64,000 bases of DNA from Lachnobacterium bovis DSM 14045. GTDB lineage: Bacteria; Bacillota; Clostridia; Lachnospirales; Lachnospiraceae. The notes beneath the pieces are model-generated. The model was not told the DNA's origin. It ran no database searches and worked only from the letters and a program-made list of their open reading frames with translations. The translations under genes were made by a program, and so were the position numbers. The stretch lies in the NCBI RefSeq assembly GCF_900107245.1, contig NZ_FNPG01000020.1, forward strand, positions 1 to 64,000. Reading direction: 5' to 3'. Below, one piece after another: positions 54,001 through 62,193 of the stretch (position 1 is the stretch's first letter; each line of letters starts with the position of its first letter).

Positions 54001-55361
54001 AATATCGTATGGCTGCAATACAACATTATTTCCTAGATAGCGAAAGATATTCAGGCACAATGATTACTTTTTACAATCTACTTGATATTGACGTATTTAA
54101 TGAAACAATTACAAGATTTGTAAATGAACAGGAATTGTTTAGAGCTAATGTTGTAAAACACGGAAACAAGTTATTCTGGAGAGTTCATGAGAACATTAAA
54201 AATGTAAAAATACCATTTGCAGACCTATCTGCGTTTTCAAGGGAAAGTCAGTTTGAAATTGTAAATGATATTTGTAAGAACATTTACTTTAAAGAATATG
54301 AACAAATTAGAAATATCTATGATTCGAGCATCAAAGAAGCTGTATTCGAAGGCCTTTTATATAGAATGCTGTTGATAAAGATTTCGGAAAGCGAGTTTTA
54401 TTTGATTTTACCTGTAAACCATGCAATTTTTGATGCTATGAGTGGTGAAATCGTAAAAAGAAGAATCCTAGATATTTATAACGAAGTTGAAAAAATTGAA
54501 TCGGCAGAAGATGAATCTGTAAATAATGAACAAAGTTTAAATGCAAAAAATAAAATATCAAGCATCAACTCAATTAATTCGTATCAAAAGTTCGTGGATC
54601 AAACAAGGTTAGGACCGGTAGATATAACAGAAAATGGGTTAGAAAAATTGTTTGAAGTTGATAGATATGATAAAGCAGTTTGTGAGTTAGAAAAATCAAT
54701 TTCTAAATATAAAAAAGACAATATAACTTACATTCGTTTAGAAATGCAAGACGTAGGCAATCATAATCAAAACGATAATAATGCATGGAGTAGTGCATTT
54801 GAAGTTTTACGTATTGTGGCAAAGGATTTCCTACAAATCAATGATATGCCATTTATGATTTATTACTACGGAAGAAAGTATGCAAATGAAGAATACTTTG
54901 ATACAGTTGGTGAGTTTATAGATATGATTCCTATGACAGCTTCTGTTAATGAAAGATCTTCTCAGATTCAAATCAAAACGCAAGAAGTAATTGAAAACAG
55001 CGAGCGTTATAATGTTAATTTTTCAACTTTGGCATTACATACTGGAAAATCGCCTTTGGAAAATTTAGAAGAGAAGATAGAAAAAATAAACAATAAAACA
55101 TCGATTGTATTTAACTTCCAGGGTAAATTAGAAAAATCAGAAATGGGTGTGTTTGAAAAATTCTTGTACAATCGATTGATGCAAGAACTTAATGAAGAAG
55201 AAGCGCACAATATTCATGTGATGACAAGATATAGTAATGACAAAATTCAAATGGATATCAATTTACCATTCGAGGTTAACGATGACAGTATTCAAAAGCT
55301 TTTAGCAGAAAAATGTTTGGCTCTTACAAAATATGAGCAGAAGATTTTAAATAAAAGTTAG
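48075..55361 (+). CDS. Hybrid AT-less PKS/NRPS with terminal condensation-like domain (NRPS2)
   Basis: This 2428-residue hybrid follows NRPS1. Approximate layout: N-terminal docking helix (1-35), ketosynthase (36-460; Cys212, His345, His385 triad), linker, carrier T (Ser706), C5 (785-1225; HHIACDG), A5 (1255-1755), T5 (Ser1812, motif GANSL), a short vestige of an A-domain C-terminal lobe (~1859-1949) and a terminal C/E-like domain (~1975-2428; NHAIFDAMS, VGEFIDMIP, FNFQG). The KS module has no AT, KR, DH or MT, so it relies on the discrete AT at 60844 and leaves a beta-keto group. Pocket residues of A5 read DILQLGVVW, close to the Gly code DILQLGLIW. The terminal domain stands where a thioesterase is expected. 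The ATG at 48075 follows AAGGAG. Confidence 0.94.
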   Translation: MKQLAKYLLESAKAGKIDKAVAAKVVMALSKNEKKNSTNEYAIVGMNGEFALGENLEQYHSILKNGVDCVRDFPEERKEYAKKYLDFVGANSDIEFVKGGFLENIADFDYEFFGISPAEAKLMDPNQRRFLQTAWNCLEDAGYGASQLNGKNVGVFVGYDNSSINEYKKLVTDVNPEAAALSVAGNIIPVIASRISYICDYHGPSSIFDTACSSSGVALYFACLAIESGECDSAIVGSSRICMVPAAFNTKVGVEAGDWKAKAFDDSADGTGVGEGVGAIYIKKLKDAIRDKDDIYCVIKSVAINCDGDSNGITAPNPDAQAVLISHNIKKANIEADSISYFEAHGTGTKLGDPIEIEGITKAIGSKTKKQQFCAIGSSKTNIGHLDHASTMASIIKSALSLKNKELYPSLHFKMPNRLIDFSSTPVYLNTEYKHWEIEEGKKRRLAINAFGLSGTNVNIILEEYNEKNKTIPNDIITKKEIEDNQFLPITISAKSEESFKARISNMIYYLEESNNSLADICYTLFKNEGKYKYKFITFASNKDEAIKSLAEYEEQLFIQDEDYSDERQLKRCLDNLKKASKEHIKYVQNFFDNKELEYDFPEDCHRVHIPVYPFKKNKCLVEIPDVYMQEESIATSRTSANSTYENATKKSTINKINKFKHCPIRGKMVNCDENLAQTMANIWCYVLGTQEVELNDNFYTLGGDSIFAMKFVAEIKENLGVNISVKDAFINQTFEEITRFVNEAYKQLEVSKEGNENTDISSADIDETDNKSFVLKSYGAPKQYEMTNSQKGIFVTQMVNPNSTAYNMFNAIKVVGKFDQAKFLQCVNEIIAKQDSIRTNYVSVDGHFMAVVKDTNEVCVKASHYEVPDLEKENIKKCAKSFIRPFNLQNDLLIRIGFVNVKSYENINENETVILFDIHHIACDGMSTGVLIKQVYEKYFKVQELDVVSGNETTSDNKFEITYSDYACSVNDYELTMEYKEKEDELVEKLSGAEMLKIPTDFPRNNEEEFVNSGNKISFDLSKAESEQIKTFVKNKKITAFQFFIAMFEILLSKYSGQKDIVVGVPTAGRNDVRLESLVGLFINTLAIRNEVDDTKSCEDYLKDVAATVLDTYDKQCVSFSRIVERLELKQDENLGHNPLFDVMFSMQNFNHELLSIGETHFSNADVINEVSKLDITMNVSEHDNVFNVEIEYSTRLFMEETIQRMLDNYHGIVVQCLNEPDKKIQDLELSQKELELLAKVENNTVAFDKKKTLKTILENSSEKLADKTALVYENNKITYRSLNNKANYLAKLLMEQHGIKPKDRVAILCERSIEMVIAMLACVKAGVTYLPLDPDYPEDRLCYILEDSQTKCVIRYNTKKVWENDKKLDNIKDIVLSDIALLEISNFDTTFEANIPMYMIYTSGSTGLPKGVTITQANVCNFILGMNESIGFNKEEKIISVTTIGFDIFVLESFMALSNGMEIEIASVECINDMDKLCQKIIEGNIDIIQTTPSRIRVMMISDYFDTAACCLKKVLVGGEPFPKDFLRLLGKTSAKIFNVYGPTETTVWSTVGELTDSSYVHVGKPIANTRCFVLNDKKDKVPYGCVGELAIGGYGVSNGYYNREKLNKEKFVDLVVNELSSINSTDATNEKTSHEKERFFLTGDLAFWNNEGNLIIVGRNDRMVKLNGYRIELDEIQNVIGRIECVKEASVFVKGEDYLVACVSPKGSNPIDEKDLYQQIKNQLPRYMIPNNILVLKELPHTPNGKLDNKKLKVMAESGELFDLASQLKSSNTGDMLDESNKILSIWQKVLKLPNLTIEDDVFENGANSLKVIEFIAYLKKTGIDIVINDVFSNPTVEALDAYIKTKKNTNLLKDADKIESLVLSELGIKVKILCKTVEDQKFVFYGVESLEDFEKNHKKDLLKLLSKEVAPSHYVTHFIELEQISKLNSKTLEIEDVLKKRNLTHDATVIDKLLMQCKIFEEEILAMDFEKEYRMAAIQHYFLDSERYSGTMITFYNLLDIDVFNETITRFVNEQELFRANVVKHGNKLFWRVHENIKNVKIPFADLSAFSRESQFEIVNDICKNIYFKEYEQIRNIYDSSIKEAVFEGLLYRMLLIKISESEFYLILPVNHAIFDAMSGEIVKRRILDIYNEVEKIESAEDESVNNEQSLNAKNKISSINSINSYQKFVDQTRLGPVDITENGLEKLFEVDRYDKAVCELEKSISKYKKDNITYIRLEMQDVGNHNQNDNNAWSSAFEVLRIVAKDFLQINDMPFMIYYYGRKYANEEYFDTVGEFIDMIPMTASVNERSSQIQIKTQEVIENSERYNVNFSTLALHTGKSPLENLEEKIEKINNKTSIVFNFQGKLEKSEMGVFEKFLYNRLMQELNEEEAHNIHVMTRYSNDKIQMDINLPFEVNDDSIQKLLAEKCLALTKYEQKILNKS

Positions 55362-55397
55362 TGGTAGAGACATATAACATAAAACTTAAAAGACAAC

Positions 55398-55428
55398 GGG
55401 TATAGTCATTAAGATAATGGCTATACCC
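55398..55428 (+). other. Strong intra-operon hairpin without T tract
   Basis: Arms GGGTATAGTCATTA (55398-55411) and TAATGGCTATACCC (55415-55428) pair over 14 bp with one G-U. No T run follows; an AGGAG site for the exporter gene lies just after. It is probably an mRNA processing or stability element dividing synthetase and accessory genes. Confidence 0.7.
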
Positions 55429-55445
55429 TAAAATAGGAGTAAAAT

Positions 55446-56714
55446 ATGGAACAAAGTTATAACCAAATAAAAAACGTAAAAAGAAATATGTTTTTGTTGT
55501 TTGCAGGAAGGTTCATTAGTGATTTTGGCACAGCGTTATTTAGATTTTCCCTAAGTTTATATGTGTTAGATATTACAGGATCATCAACATTGTTTTCACT
55601 AATACTTACACTAACAATTCTTCCGGGAATTCTAGTAAGTATTTTCGCGGGTGCAATAGTTGATAAATACGACAAAAAAAAGATTATTGGAATCGCAGAT
55701 TTATTAAGTGCAATATGTACAGGAATATTATTTGTTTTAATAGAGACAGTGACAAGTAGTTTGATTTTATTCGGCGTTGGAGTTGTAATGGTAAGTTTTA
55801 TCCAGACTTTTTTAAACCTTGGTATAAACTCAGGAGTTGGAAATATGGTTCCGGAAGATAAAGTTGGAAAGATTAATTCATATTTCCAAGGAATGGGAGC
55901 ATTACTTACTATTATCGGACCAATTTTAGGAGCAATTTGTTATGGAGTATTTGGAATAAAAATAGTACTTTTGATTGATTGCATTTCATATGCGATAGGT
56001 GCTGTAACAACATTGTTTATGGAATTTACAAAAAACAAAGAAGCTAAAGAGGAAATTACATTAAAAGAAAGTGTGAGTTATATTTTTACCTATGTAAAAA
56101 AATACAAAATGGTAAAAATTCTTATGATAATGCTTTTTGGTTTAACACTTGTGTATTATCCACTTACGAATCTTGCAATACAAAATATTATGAGAATTCG
56201 AGTTGGAGCAACAGAAAACCAGCTTTCTTATGTAGTAGCAGCACTTGGAATTGGCGTGATTGTTGGGGCAATAGTAGGTTCAACTAAAAAAATAGAAAAC
56301 GAAATAAAGAAACTTTCAAATAAAATTTTTGCTTTAGCCATCTTGGTATTAGCGTGGGTGGCTCCTGCTATGATTTACTTAACTATGGATGTAAGTAAAA
56401 AAAGAACTCTAGTAATTACAGCAATTTTCATTGTAATAATGGCCGCGCTTGGAGCATTTTATACTCAGATTGTTATTCCTTCTTACTCTTACATGCAAAT
56501 GTATGTAGATGAAAATGTAAGAGGAAGAGTATTTGGTCTTGCAACATCAGCACTAAATATAGCCGGTCCAGTAGGTTTAGTTTTATACGGAATACTATTT
56601 GATATGAAAATAGATATTGCAATAATTGTAATATCAGCGCTATTGCTTATAGGACTCGGCACTTATGTTGCACGAGCAACATTTAGATGTGATAGCATTC
56701 AAGAAAACATATAA
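55446..56714 (+). CDS. MFS exporter of the NRPS cluster
   Basis: This 422-residue major-facilitator protein has about 12 helices. It shows the loop-2 motif region (FAGAIVDKYDKKKIIG) and the MdrA/EntS-like start RNMFLLFAGRFISDFGTALFRF (quoted as RNMFLLFAGRFISDF then GTALFRF). Such exporters, close to the MFS_3/EntS type, move small peptides or siderophores out. AGGAG precedes the ATG at 55446. It is preceded by a strong hairpin and followed 19 bases later by the thioesterase gene, so it is part of the operon. Export of the product or self-protection is the likely role. Confidence 0.9.
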   Translation: MEQSYNQIKNVKRNMFLLFAGRFISDFGTALFRFSLSLYVLDITGSSTLFSLILTLTILPGILVSIFAGAIVDKYDKKKIIGIADLLSAICTGILFVLIETVTSSLILFGVGVVMVSFIQTFLNLGINSGVGNMVPEDKVGKINSYFQGMGALLTIIGPILGAICYGVFGIKIVLLIDCISYAIGAVTTLFMEFTKNKEAKEEITLKESVSYIFTYVKKYKMVKILMIMLFGLTLVYYPLTNLAIQNIMRIRVGATENQLSYVVAALGIGVIVGAIVGSTKKIENEIKKLSNKIFALAILVLAWVAPAMIYLTMDVSKKRTLVITAIFIVIMAALGAFYTQIVIPSYSYMQMYVDENVRGRVFGLATSALNIAGPVGLVLYGILFDMKIDIAIIVISALLLIGLGTYVARATFRCDSIQENI

Positions 56715-56733
56715 AGTTTATAGAGGAGAAAAA

Positions 56734-57486
56734 ATGAAACTATTTTGTTTACATCATGCTGGTGGTAATGGATACAGTTACTATCAGTGGAAAAGAATAT
56801 TGAAAAATCAAGATATTATACCGATTGATTTGCCAGGACATGGAAGTAGAATAGAAGAAGATTTGCTTGTAGATTTTGAAGAAGCGGTGGATGATATTTT
56901 TAAGCAGATTGAATCTAAGATTAATAATTGTGAACCATATGCAATTTGGGGGCATAGTATGGGAGGATTATTTATCCTTTATATTTTAGATAAGATAAAA
57001 AAGAATAGTATCAAAATGCCAAGGCTTGTTATTTTATCAGGGGCATCAACTCCAAATGAGAAGCCAGACAGAAAACAGGTAAGTCAAATGGATGATGATG
57101 AGTTGATTGATATGATATATAACCAAGGCGGAACAGCAAAAAGTTTATTGCAGACACCTGAATTTAAGGAATGTTTTTTGCCGATTATCAGAGCCGATTA
57201 TACTATCCTTGATAATAAAAAAGAGTTAGATTCAAAAGAATCACAATTTGACACCAGAGCATTTATTTTTAATGGAACTAAAGATATAAGTGCTTGTGAA
57301 TGTGAAGAAGAATTAAAACAGTTTTTTACAGAAGAAGTTGAAGCTGTTCATTATGATGGTGGACACTTTTATTTTGAATCTCAACTTGAAAATGTGTGTC
57401 ATAAAATTGAAGAAGTGATAGCTAAAACAAATAAAGTCATTTTTGAAGAAATAGAATCGGAGGAAGAAAATGCGATTAATTTTTAA
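56734..57486 (+). CDS. Type II (proofreading) thioesterase
   Basis: This 250-residue alpha/beta hydrolase of the GrsT/SrfA-TEII family begins LFCLHHAGGNGYSYYQWK and has catalytic Ser75 in WGHSMGG, a likely Asp in NGTKD and His in GGHFYFE. It clears mis-primed or stalled acyl groups from carrier domains. The ATG at 56734 has GAGGAG 6 bases upstream. It overlaps the permease gene by 17 bases. With no thioesterase domain on NRPS2, it could also help in product release, but family members mostly edit. Confidence 0.92.
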   Translation: MKLFCLHHAGGNGYSYYQWKRILKNQDIIPIDLPGHGSRIEEDLLVDFEEAVDDIFKQIESKINNCEPYAIWGHSMGGLFILYILDKIKKNSIKMPRLVILSGASTPNEKPDRKQVSQMDDDELIDMIYNQGGTAKSLLQTPEFKECFLPIIRADYTILDNKKELDSKESQFDTRAFIFNGTKDISACECEEELKQFFTEEVEAVHYDGGHFYFESQLENVCHKIEEVIAKTNKVIFEEIESEEENAINF

Positions 57487-60040
57487 GTATTTACTGCAAA
57501 ATTTAAAAGCAAAAAAATTCAGAACAGTCATAATTATCGTTTTTTTGGTGCTTTGCAATTTTTTAATTATAGCAAATCTTGGCATAAATGATTATTATAA
57601 CGTTGCTTATAAGAACAATGTTGAATATGAGAATGGTAAGGTGGATTGTGTTGTTAATCCAGGAACATTAGTGGATAAGAATTCAATAAAATTGCCCAAA
57701 GATAAAATAGATAATTCTTTTGATGTGCTTTTTGCAAGAGGAAAAATAGAAAAAGAATTCAATAACATTAAAGTGAATATCGTAGGCGCAGATTTATCGG
57801 CTTTAAAAAATGATAAGATGATTCATTCTGTAGAAAATTATGGAGTGGAAGAAAATGAAAATCATACGAATAATGATTCAGGAGAAAAAGATAAGTATAT
57901 TATCATCTCTGAATTTGCAAAAGATCTCTTAGGTGCTAATGGTGGAGAAATTATACATACAGAATTTATTGGTGAAAAAAGAGATTTACAATTAACAAAT
58001 ATTGCTCAAAAAAGTGGAATTTTTGCAGGTGACAATGATAATAATATTACAATTCTTATGAGTTTGTCTCAGTTACAAAAATACTATAACGTAGGGGAGA
58101 AAGTCTCAAGCATTTATGTTAGTGTCAATAAAGATTACAAAATAGATACTGTTACACAGAAAATAAAAGACTTAAACAAAAAAGAATTTCCACAGCTAAA
58201 AGTAACAAAAACATATGATGAAAAAGCATTATCACAGAAAAAGAGTGCTAATACGCTCGCACTTATGGTTGCAATGCTTATCATGATTTTTATAAGTGTG
58301 TATTTGATTTCTTTTATTACAAAAGTAATTTTCATAGAAAGAATGCAGGTAATGGGAACTTTCCAAAGTATTGGAGCAACTTCGTTTAAGACGGCGCTTA
58401 TATTTGTTGGAGAGAATGTATGTTACGGTTTAATCGGATGGATTGGTGGAAGTATTTTATCACTTGTATTTTGCCAAAAGATTTTTGAAAAATTAAATAC
58501 ATTCCAAAGTGATGTGAAAATCCATACAAAGATGTCGCTACTTTATTTTGCAGTTGCGTTGATTGCTAGTGTAGTAATTATGCTATTTTGTAGTATCGGT
58601 TCAGTAGCAAAAATGAAGAAAAAAACTGTCAAAGAACTTTTGATGTCTAGTAATAAAACAGCGAAAAATATCAGTTTAAATCATTTCGTAGTTGGAATTT
58701 TATTTGCTATTGCAGCCTTTGTTTGTTATAAACTAAACACAAATTACAATTTATTATTGGGCGTGGCTTGCTTTATTTTAACAGTCGTTAGTAGCATTAT
58801 TTTGAGTGTTTATCTTGTGTGGGCAATAACTAAATTGTATGATGTGACATTAGGAAAAATCTTTAAACGATCATTCCATTTTGGTGTGGATAATCTAAGA
58901 AATGATAAGATGTTGAGTGGAAGTGTTACACTGATTAGTATTAATGTTTCAATGCTTCTTTGTATTGTAATGGTCATAATGAGTGTTAAGTTTTCTATGA
59001 AAACAATGATAGATAATAATGACTTTGATATATCATGCACAAGCCTATCCGACAATTTAGATGATTACAAGGATATTGAGACTTTAGACGGCGTAAAAGA
59101 AACATATCTTGATTACATATATCCATCTAAAGTTGAAATAAAAGGAAATAAAGCAGGGGCTACTTTTGTGGGAATCAGTAATGAAAAAGATTTTTATTCA
59201 TTCCGTTCAAAGAGCATCAAGTATAACAGAGCTAATGCTAAAAAGCTAGTAGTAAACACAACTGAAAACGAGCAAGAAAATGTGTCTGAGAAAAGATATG
59301 TTATGATTGATTCATTTTTAGCGCAGAAAAACAATTTGAAAATTGGAGATAAAATAAAACTCATAAATTCAGAGAACAATAAAGTATTAAAAAAAGATTT
59401 TGAGATAATTGATTTTATTGATTCATCAGGATTTACAACAGCTAGAGATACAGTAATTGTAGACAATAAGTATTTAAAAGAAAATCTTAATGCAAAACCT
59501 TATCAATATTTAATTAAGATAAAATCGAATGCTGATGTTGATGAAGTTGTAAGAAATGTTTCAGATAAACTTATTGATACATCAACCGTTGTAAAAACTA
59601 TTTCTGATGTTGTAGAAAGCAATATGTCTGGGGTAGATGCACTTGTTATGATTTTATACGTGATTATTGCTATTTCGGCATTGTTAGTAATATTTGGTGT
59701 AATCAATAATATTTCAATTAGCTTTTTAACAAGAAAAAGAGAACTTGCAGTTTTATATTCAACAGCAATGAGTAAAGAGCAGTTAAATATCATGTTTTAT
59801 GGTGAAATTATAGCTATGTACTTCATTATAATGTTATATTCGATAGTGTCAGCAGTCATCTATAAATACATTATGCCAAAAATCTTATGGAGTGCAGGAT
59901 TAGCATTTAAAATGAGTTTCCCAGTAAATGAAACAATTTTAATTGCAGGAATTTTATTTGTGATTTTGAATTTACTTGTAATAATTCCAATCGTTAATCT
60001 TAAGAGAATGAATACAGTAGAAGTTCTAAAATATGAATAG
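57470..60040 (+). CDS. FtsX/MacB-type ABC permease
   Basis: This 856-residue membrane protein has an N-terminal helix (about 17-38), a large outer domain and two FtsX-like permease units (helices near ~260-395 and ~750-856) with central helices between. It pairs with the ATPase gene 21 bases downstream. Such long permeases with LolCDE/MacB-like ATPases protect against or export peptides and antibiotics. The ATG at 57470 is preceded by GGAGGAAGAAA and lies inside the end of the thioesterase gene, showing coupled translation. Its substrate is inferred to be the cluster's product. Confidence 0.88.
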   Translation: MRLIFKYLLQNLKAKKFRTVIIIVFLVLCNFLIIANLGINDYYNVAYKNNVEYENGKVDCVVNPGTLVDKNSIKLPKDKIDNSFDVLFARGKIEKEFNNIKVNIVGADLSALKNDKMIHSVENYGVEENENHTNNDSGEKDKYIIISEFAKDLLGANGGEIIHTEFIGEKRDLQLTNIAQKSGIFAGDNDNNITILMSLSQLQKYYNVGEKVSSIYVSVNKDYKIDTVTQKIKDLNKKEFPQLKVTKTYDEKALSQKKSANTLALMVAMLIMIFISVYLISFITKVIFIERMQVMGTFQSIGATSFKTALIFVGENVCYGLIGWIGGSILSLVFCQKIFEKLNTFQSDVKIHTKMSLLYFAVALIASVVIMLFCSIGSVAKMKKKTVKELLMSSNKTAKNISLNHFVVGILFAIAAFVCYKLNTNYNLLLGVACFILTVVSSIILSVYLVWAITKLYDVTLGKIFKRSFHFGVDNLRNDKMLSGSVTLISINVSMLLCIVMVIMSVKFSMKTMIDNNDFDISCTSLSDNLDDYKDIETLDGVKETYLDYIYPSKVEIKGNKAGATFVGISNEKDFYSFRSKSIKYNRANAKKLVVNTTENEQENVSEKRYVMIDSFLAQKNNLKIGDKIKLINSENNKVLKKDFEIIDFIDSSGFTTARDTVIVDNKYLKENLNAKPYQYLIKIKSNADVDEVVRNVSDKLIDTSTVVKTISDVVESNMSGVDALVMILYVIIAISALLVIFGVINNISISFLTRKRELAVLYSTAMSKEQLNIMFYGEIIAMYFIIMLYSIVSAVIYKYIMPKILWSAGLAFKMSFPVNETILIAGILFVILNLLVIIPIVNLKRMNTVEVLKYE

Positions 60041-60061
60041 AATAAGTATTAGAGGAATAAG

Positions 60062-60814
60062 GTGATAGAAATGAATAGAATTTTAAATAATATAAATCAA
60101 AGCAAGGTAATAAATAACAAAAAAGAAGTTATCCTTGAAACTAAAGAATTAAAAAAAGATTTTGTAGGTGTGAATTCTTCAGATTTAAAGGTATCAATTT
60201 TAAAATCAATTGATTTTAAAGTTACAAGAGGTGAATTTGTTTCAATTATGGGCCCTTCAGGATGTGGAAAAAGTACATTATTGTATTTGTTAGGTGGTCT
60301 AGATAAACCTACTTCAGGAAAAGTAAATTTATTTGGAACAGATATTAACAATATTTCAGAAAGAAAAAGAAGTAAACTAAGATGCACAAAAATTGGTTTC
60401 GTTTTTCAGTTTTATAATCTTGTTCAGGGACTTTCGGTAGAGGAAAATATTGTACTTCCACTTGTTATGGCAGGAAAAAAAGTTGACAAAGATAAGGTTG
60501 AAGAAATCCTTGAGATAATTGGAATGAAGGGAAAAAATAAATATAAACCTAGTCAGTTATCAGGCGGTCAACAACAAAGAGTTGCAATTGCGAGAGCCTT
60601 AATTATTCAACCAGATTTAATTCTTGCAGATGAACCAATTGGAAATCTTGATTCGAAATCAGGTGATGCAGTGATGGAATTGTTTAGCAAAATAAATAAA
60701 AAATACAATACAACAATTGTTCAGGTTACTCACTCAGAAGAATCAGCAAAATATGGTTCACGAATTGTAAGAATGAAAGATGGAGTAATTGTATCTTCAG
60801 AAGAAGCATGTTAA
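60062..60814 (+). CDS. MacB/LolD-type ABC ATPase
   Basis: This protein of about 250 residues has Walker A GPSGCGKST, signature LSGGQQQRVAIARA, Walker B ILADEPIGNLD and the His in VTHSEESA, all typical of the MacB/LolD class that works with FtsX-like permeases. The start is GTG at 60062 with AGAGGA 5 bases before, or the ATG at 60071; both are in frame. It is the energy unit for the 856-residue permease just upstream. Confidence 0.93.
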   Translation: MIEMNRILNNINQSKVINNKKEVILETKELKKDFVGVNSSDLKVSILKSIDFKVTRGEFVSIMGPSGCGKSTLLYLLGGLDKPTSGKVNLFGTDINNISERKRSKLRCTKIGFVFQFYNLVQGLSVEENIVLPLVMAGKKVDKDKVEEILEIIGMKGKNKYKPSQLSGGQQQRVAIARALIIQPDLILADEPIGNLDSKSGDAVMELFSKINKKYNTTIVQVTHSEESAKYGSRIVRMKDGVIVSSEEAC

Positions 60815-60843
60815 TTAATCGCTAATTATTTTTGGAGGAAGAT

Positions 60844-62067
60844 ATGAAAAAAAATTGTATAGCTCTTTTTACTGGGCAAGGTGCTCAGTATGTAAATATG
60901 CTTGACGAATTCGTTGAAAAAGATATGGATACCTTAAAGAGGGCAAGTGATGTTTTAGGATATGATATTTTAGAAATGTCTCGTGAAAAAGATAAGATAT
61001 TTAAAACTGAGTATTCGCAACCTTTAAATTTCGTGTATGAATATTTGAAGTTTAAAGAATTCTCAAAATATAATGCTACGATAATGATAGGACATAGCAT
61101 GGGTGAATTTGTTGCACTCACCTGTGCCGGTGTTTTGGATTTTGCAGCTGGTCTTAAACTTATTATGATGCGTGCAAAGTGTATGTCGAAAGTTAAAGCC
61201 GGATATAGAATGTTTTCTGTCATGGGTATTACAAACAAAGAAGTGGAAAAACTATGTAATTGTAATTACAGCAACATCCAAAGAGAAAGTGATAGCTACA
61301 ATGACAACCGCATCCAAATAAGAAGCAACAGCTCCACAGAAATTCTAGTAAGTAACTACAATGGAAAAAAGCAGACCATTGTTACGGTTCAAAAAGATCA
61401 AATTGATAGTTTTAAAGAATTATTTAAAAAAGAGTACCCAAAGGTGCTTATCAAAGATTTGAAATTAGATTATCCTTTTCATACTATACATATGAAAAAT
61501 TGTGCTGATGAATTTAAAAAAATCATAGATAAAACAGAATTTGTTAAGTCTGATATTAAAATCATTTTAAATGCAACAGGTAGAATGTTTGATTTAAATA
61601 GACCAACTTTATTGAAAAAATATTTGGTGGAGCAAATGTATCGACCAGTCAGATTTACTGATTGTTTGAAAGAAGGTTTTTTATCGGGAGAAAAAATCTG
61701 GATAGAGTTCGGGCCAAAACCTGTTTTGTCCAAAATGGCAATGAGAGAATATAAAGATGTAAAAGCTTTTAGTGTAAGTCAAATAGGGGCCAAAACAAAT
61801 ATAAAGGATGTTACGTTTACCCCAAAAATTCAAGAAAAAGATATAATAGCAAAATTAAAAGAGTATCTTTATATTTTATCAACTACAGAAACTAAAAATG
61901 TGGATGAGTTAGAATGTAAAGAAATCAGCAAAAAATATCGACTTCTTAGTAAAATGTATAGTTCGTATGCTAAACAGGATACAAATGAAAAGAATGAGGA
62001 TGAAGATTATCAATATCAGTATAATTATGCGAAAAAAATATTTGAAGAAGCAATGCTTTTAAAATAA
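60844..62067 (+). CDS. Discrete malonyl-CoA acyltransferase (trans-AT)
   Basis: This 407-residue FabD-like acyltransferase has an N-terminal ALFTGQGAQYVNM, catalytic Ser85 in GHSMGE and catalytic His213 in YPFHTIH. It should load malonyl onto the carrier at Ser706 of NRPS2, whose KS has no AT. The core spans about residues 1-315; a C-terminal extension of about 90 residues (ending NEKNEDEDYQYQYNYAKKIF) has no match I know and may dock the synthetase. An Asn/Ser-rich insert sits near residue 140-160. ATG at 60844 follows GGAGGAA. It is the last gene of the operon. Confidence 0.88.
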   Translation: MKKNCIALFTGQGAQYVNMLDEFVEKDMDTLKRASDVLGYDILEMSREKDKIFKTEYSQPLNFVYEYLKFKEFSKYNATIMIGHSMGEFVALTCAGVLDFAAGLKLIMMRAKCMSKVKAGYRMFSVMGITNKEVEKLCNCNYSNIQRESDSYNDNRIQIRSNSSTEILVSNYNGKKQTIVTVQKDQIDSFKELFKKEYPKVLIKDLKLDYPFHTIHMKNCADEFKKIIDKTEFVKSDIKIILNATGRMFDLNRPTLLKKYLVEQMYRPVRFTDCLKEGFLSGEKIWIEFGPKPVLSKMAMREYKDVKAFSVSQIGAKTNIKDVTFTPKIQEKDIIAKLKEYLYILSTTETKNVDELECKEISKKYRLLSKMYSSYAKQDTNEKNEDEDYQYQYNYAKKIFEEAMLLK

Positions 62068-62085
62068 AAAGTGATTTAATAAGTT

Positions 62086-62134
62086 AATAGACGTAAGGTG
62101 TGCAATATCATTATAACCTTACGTCTATTTTTTT
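62086..62134. terminator. Terminator of the NRPS/PKS operon
   Basis: A 14-bp perfect stem (AATAGACGTAAGGT 62086-62099, ACCTTACGTCTATT 62116-62129) is followed by T's. It also faces the convergent PPTase gene. Confidence 0.9.
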
Positions 62135-62193
62135 CGTATAGTGAAGAGAGCCTAGTGATGTGAGCGTGGTGATGAGCATCTAGCGATGCGTGC

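Noticed and set aside
32333-55210. Many open frames of 60-123 codons antisense to the NRPS genes
   Set aside because: They lack ribosome sites and have low-complexity, Ser/Ile/Leu-rich products that mirror the coding strand.
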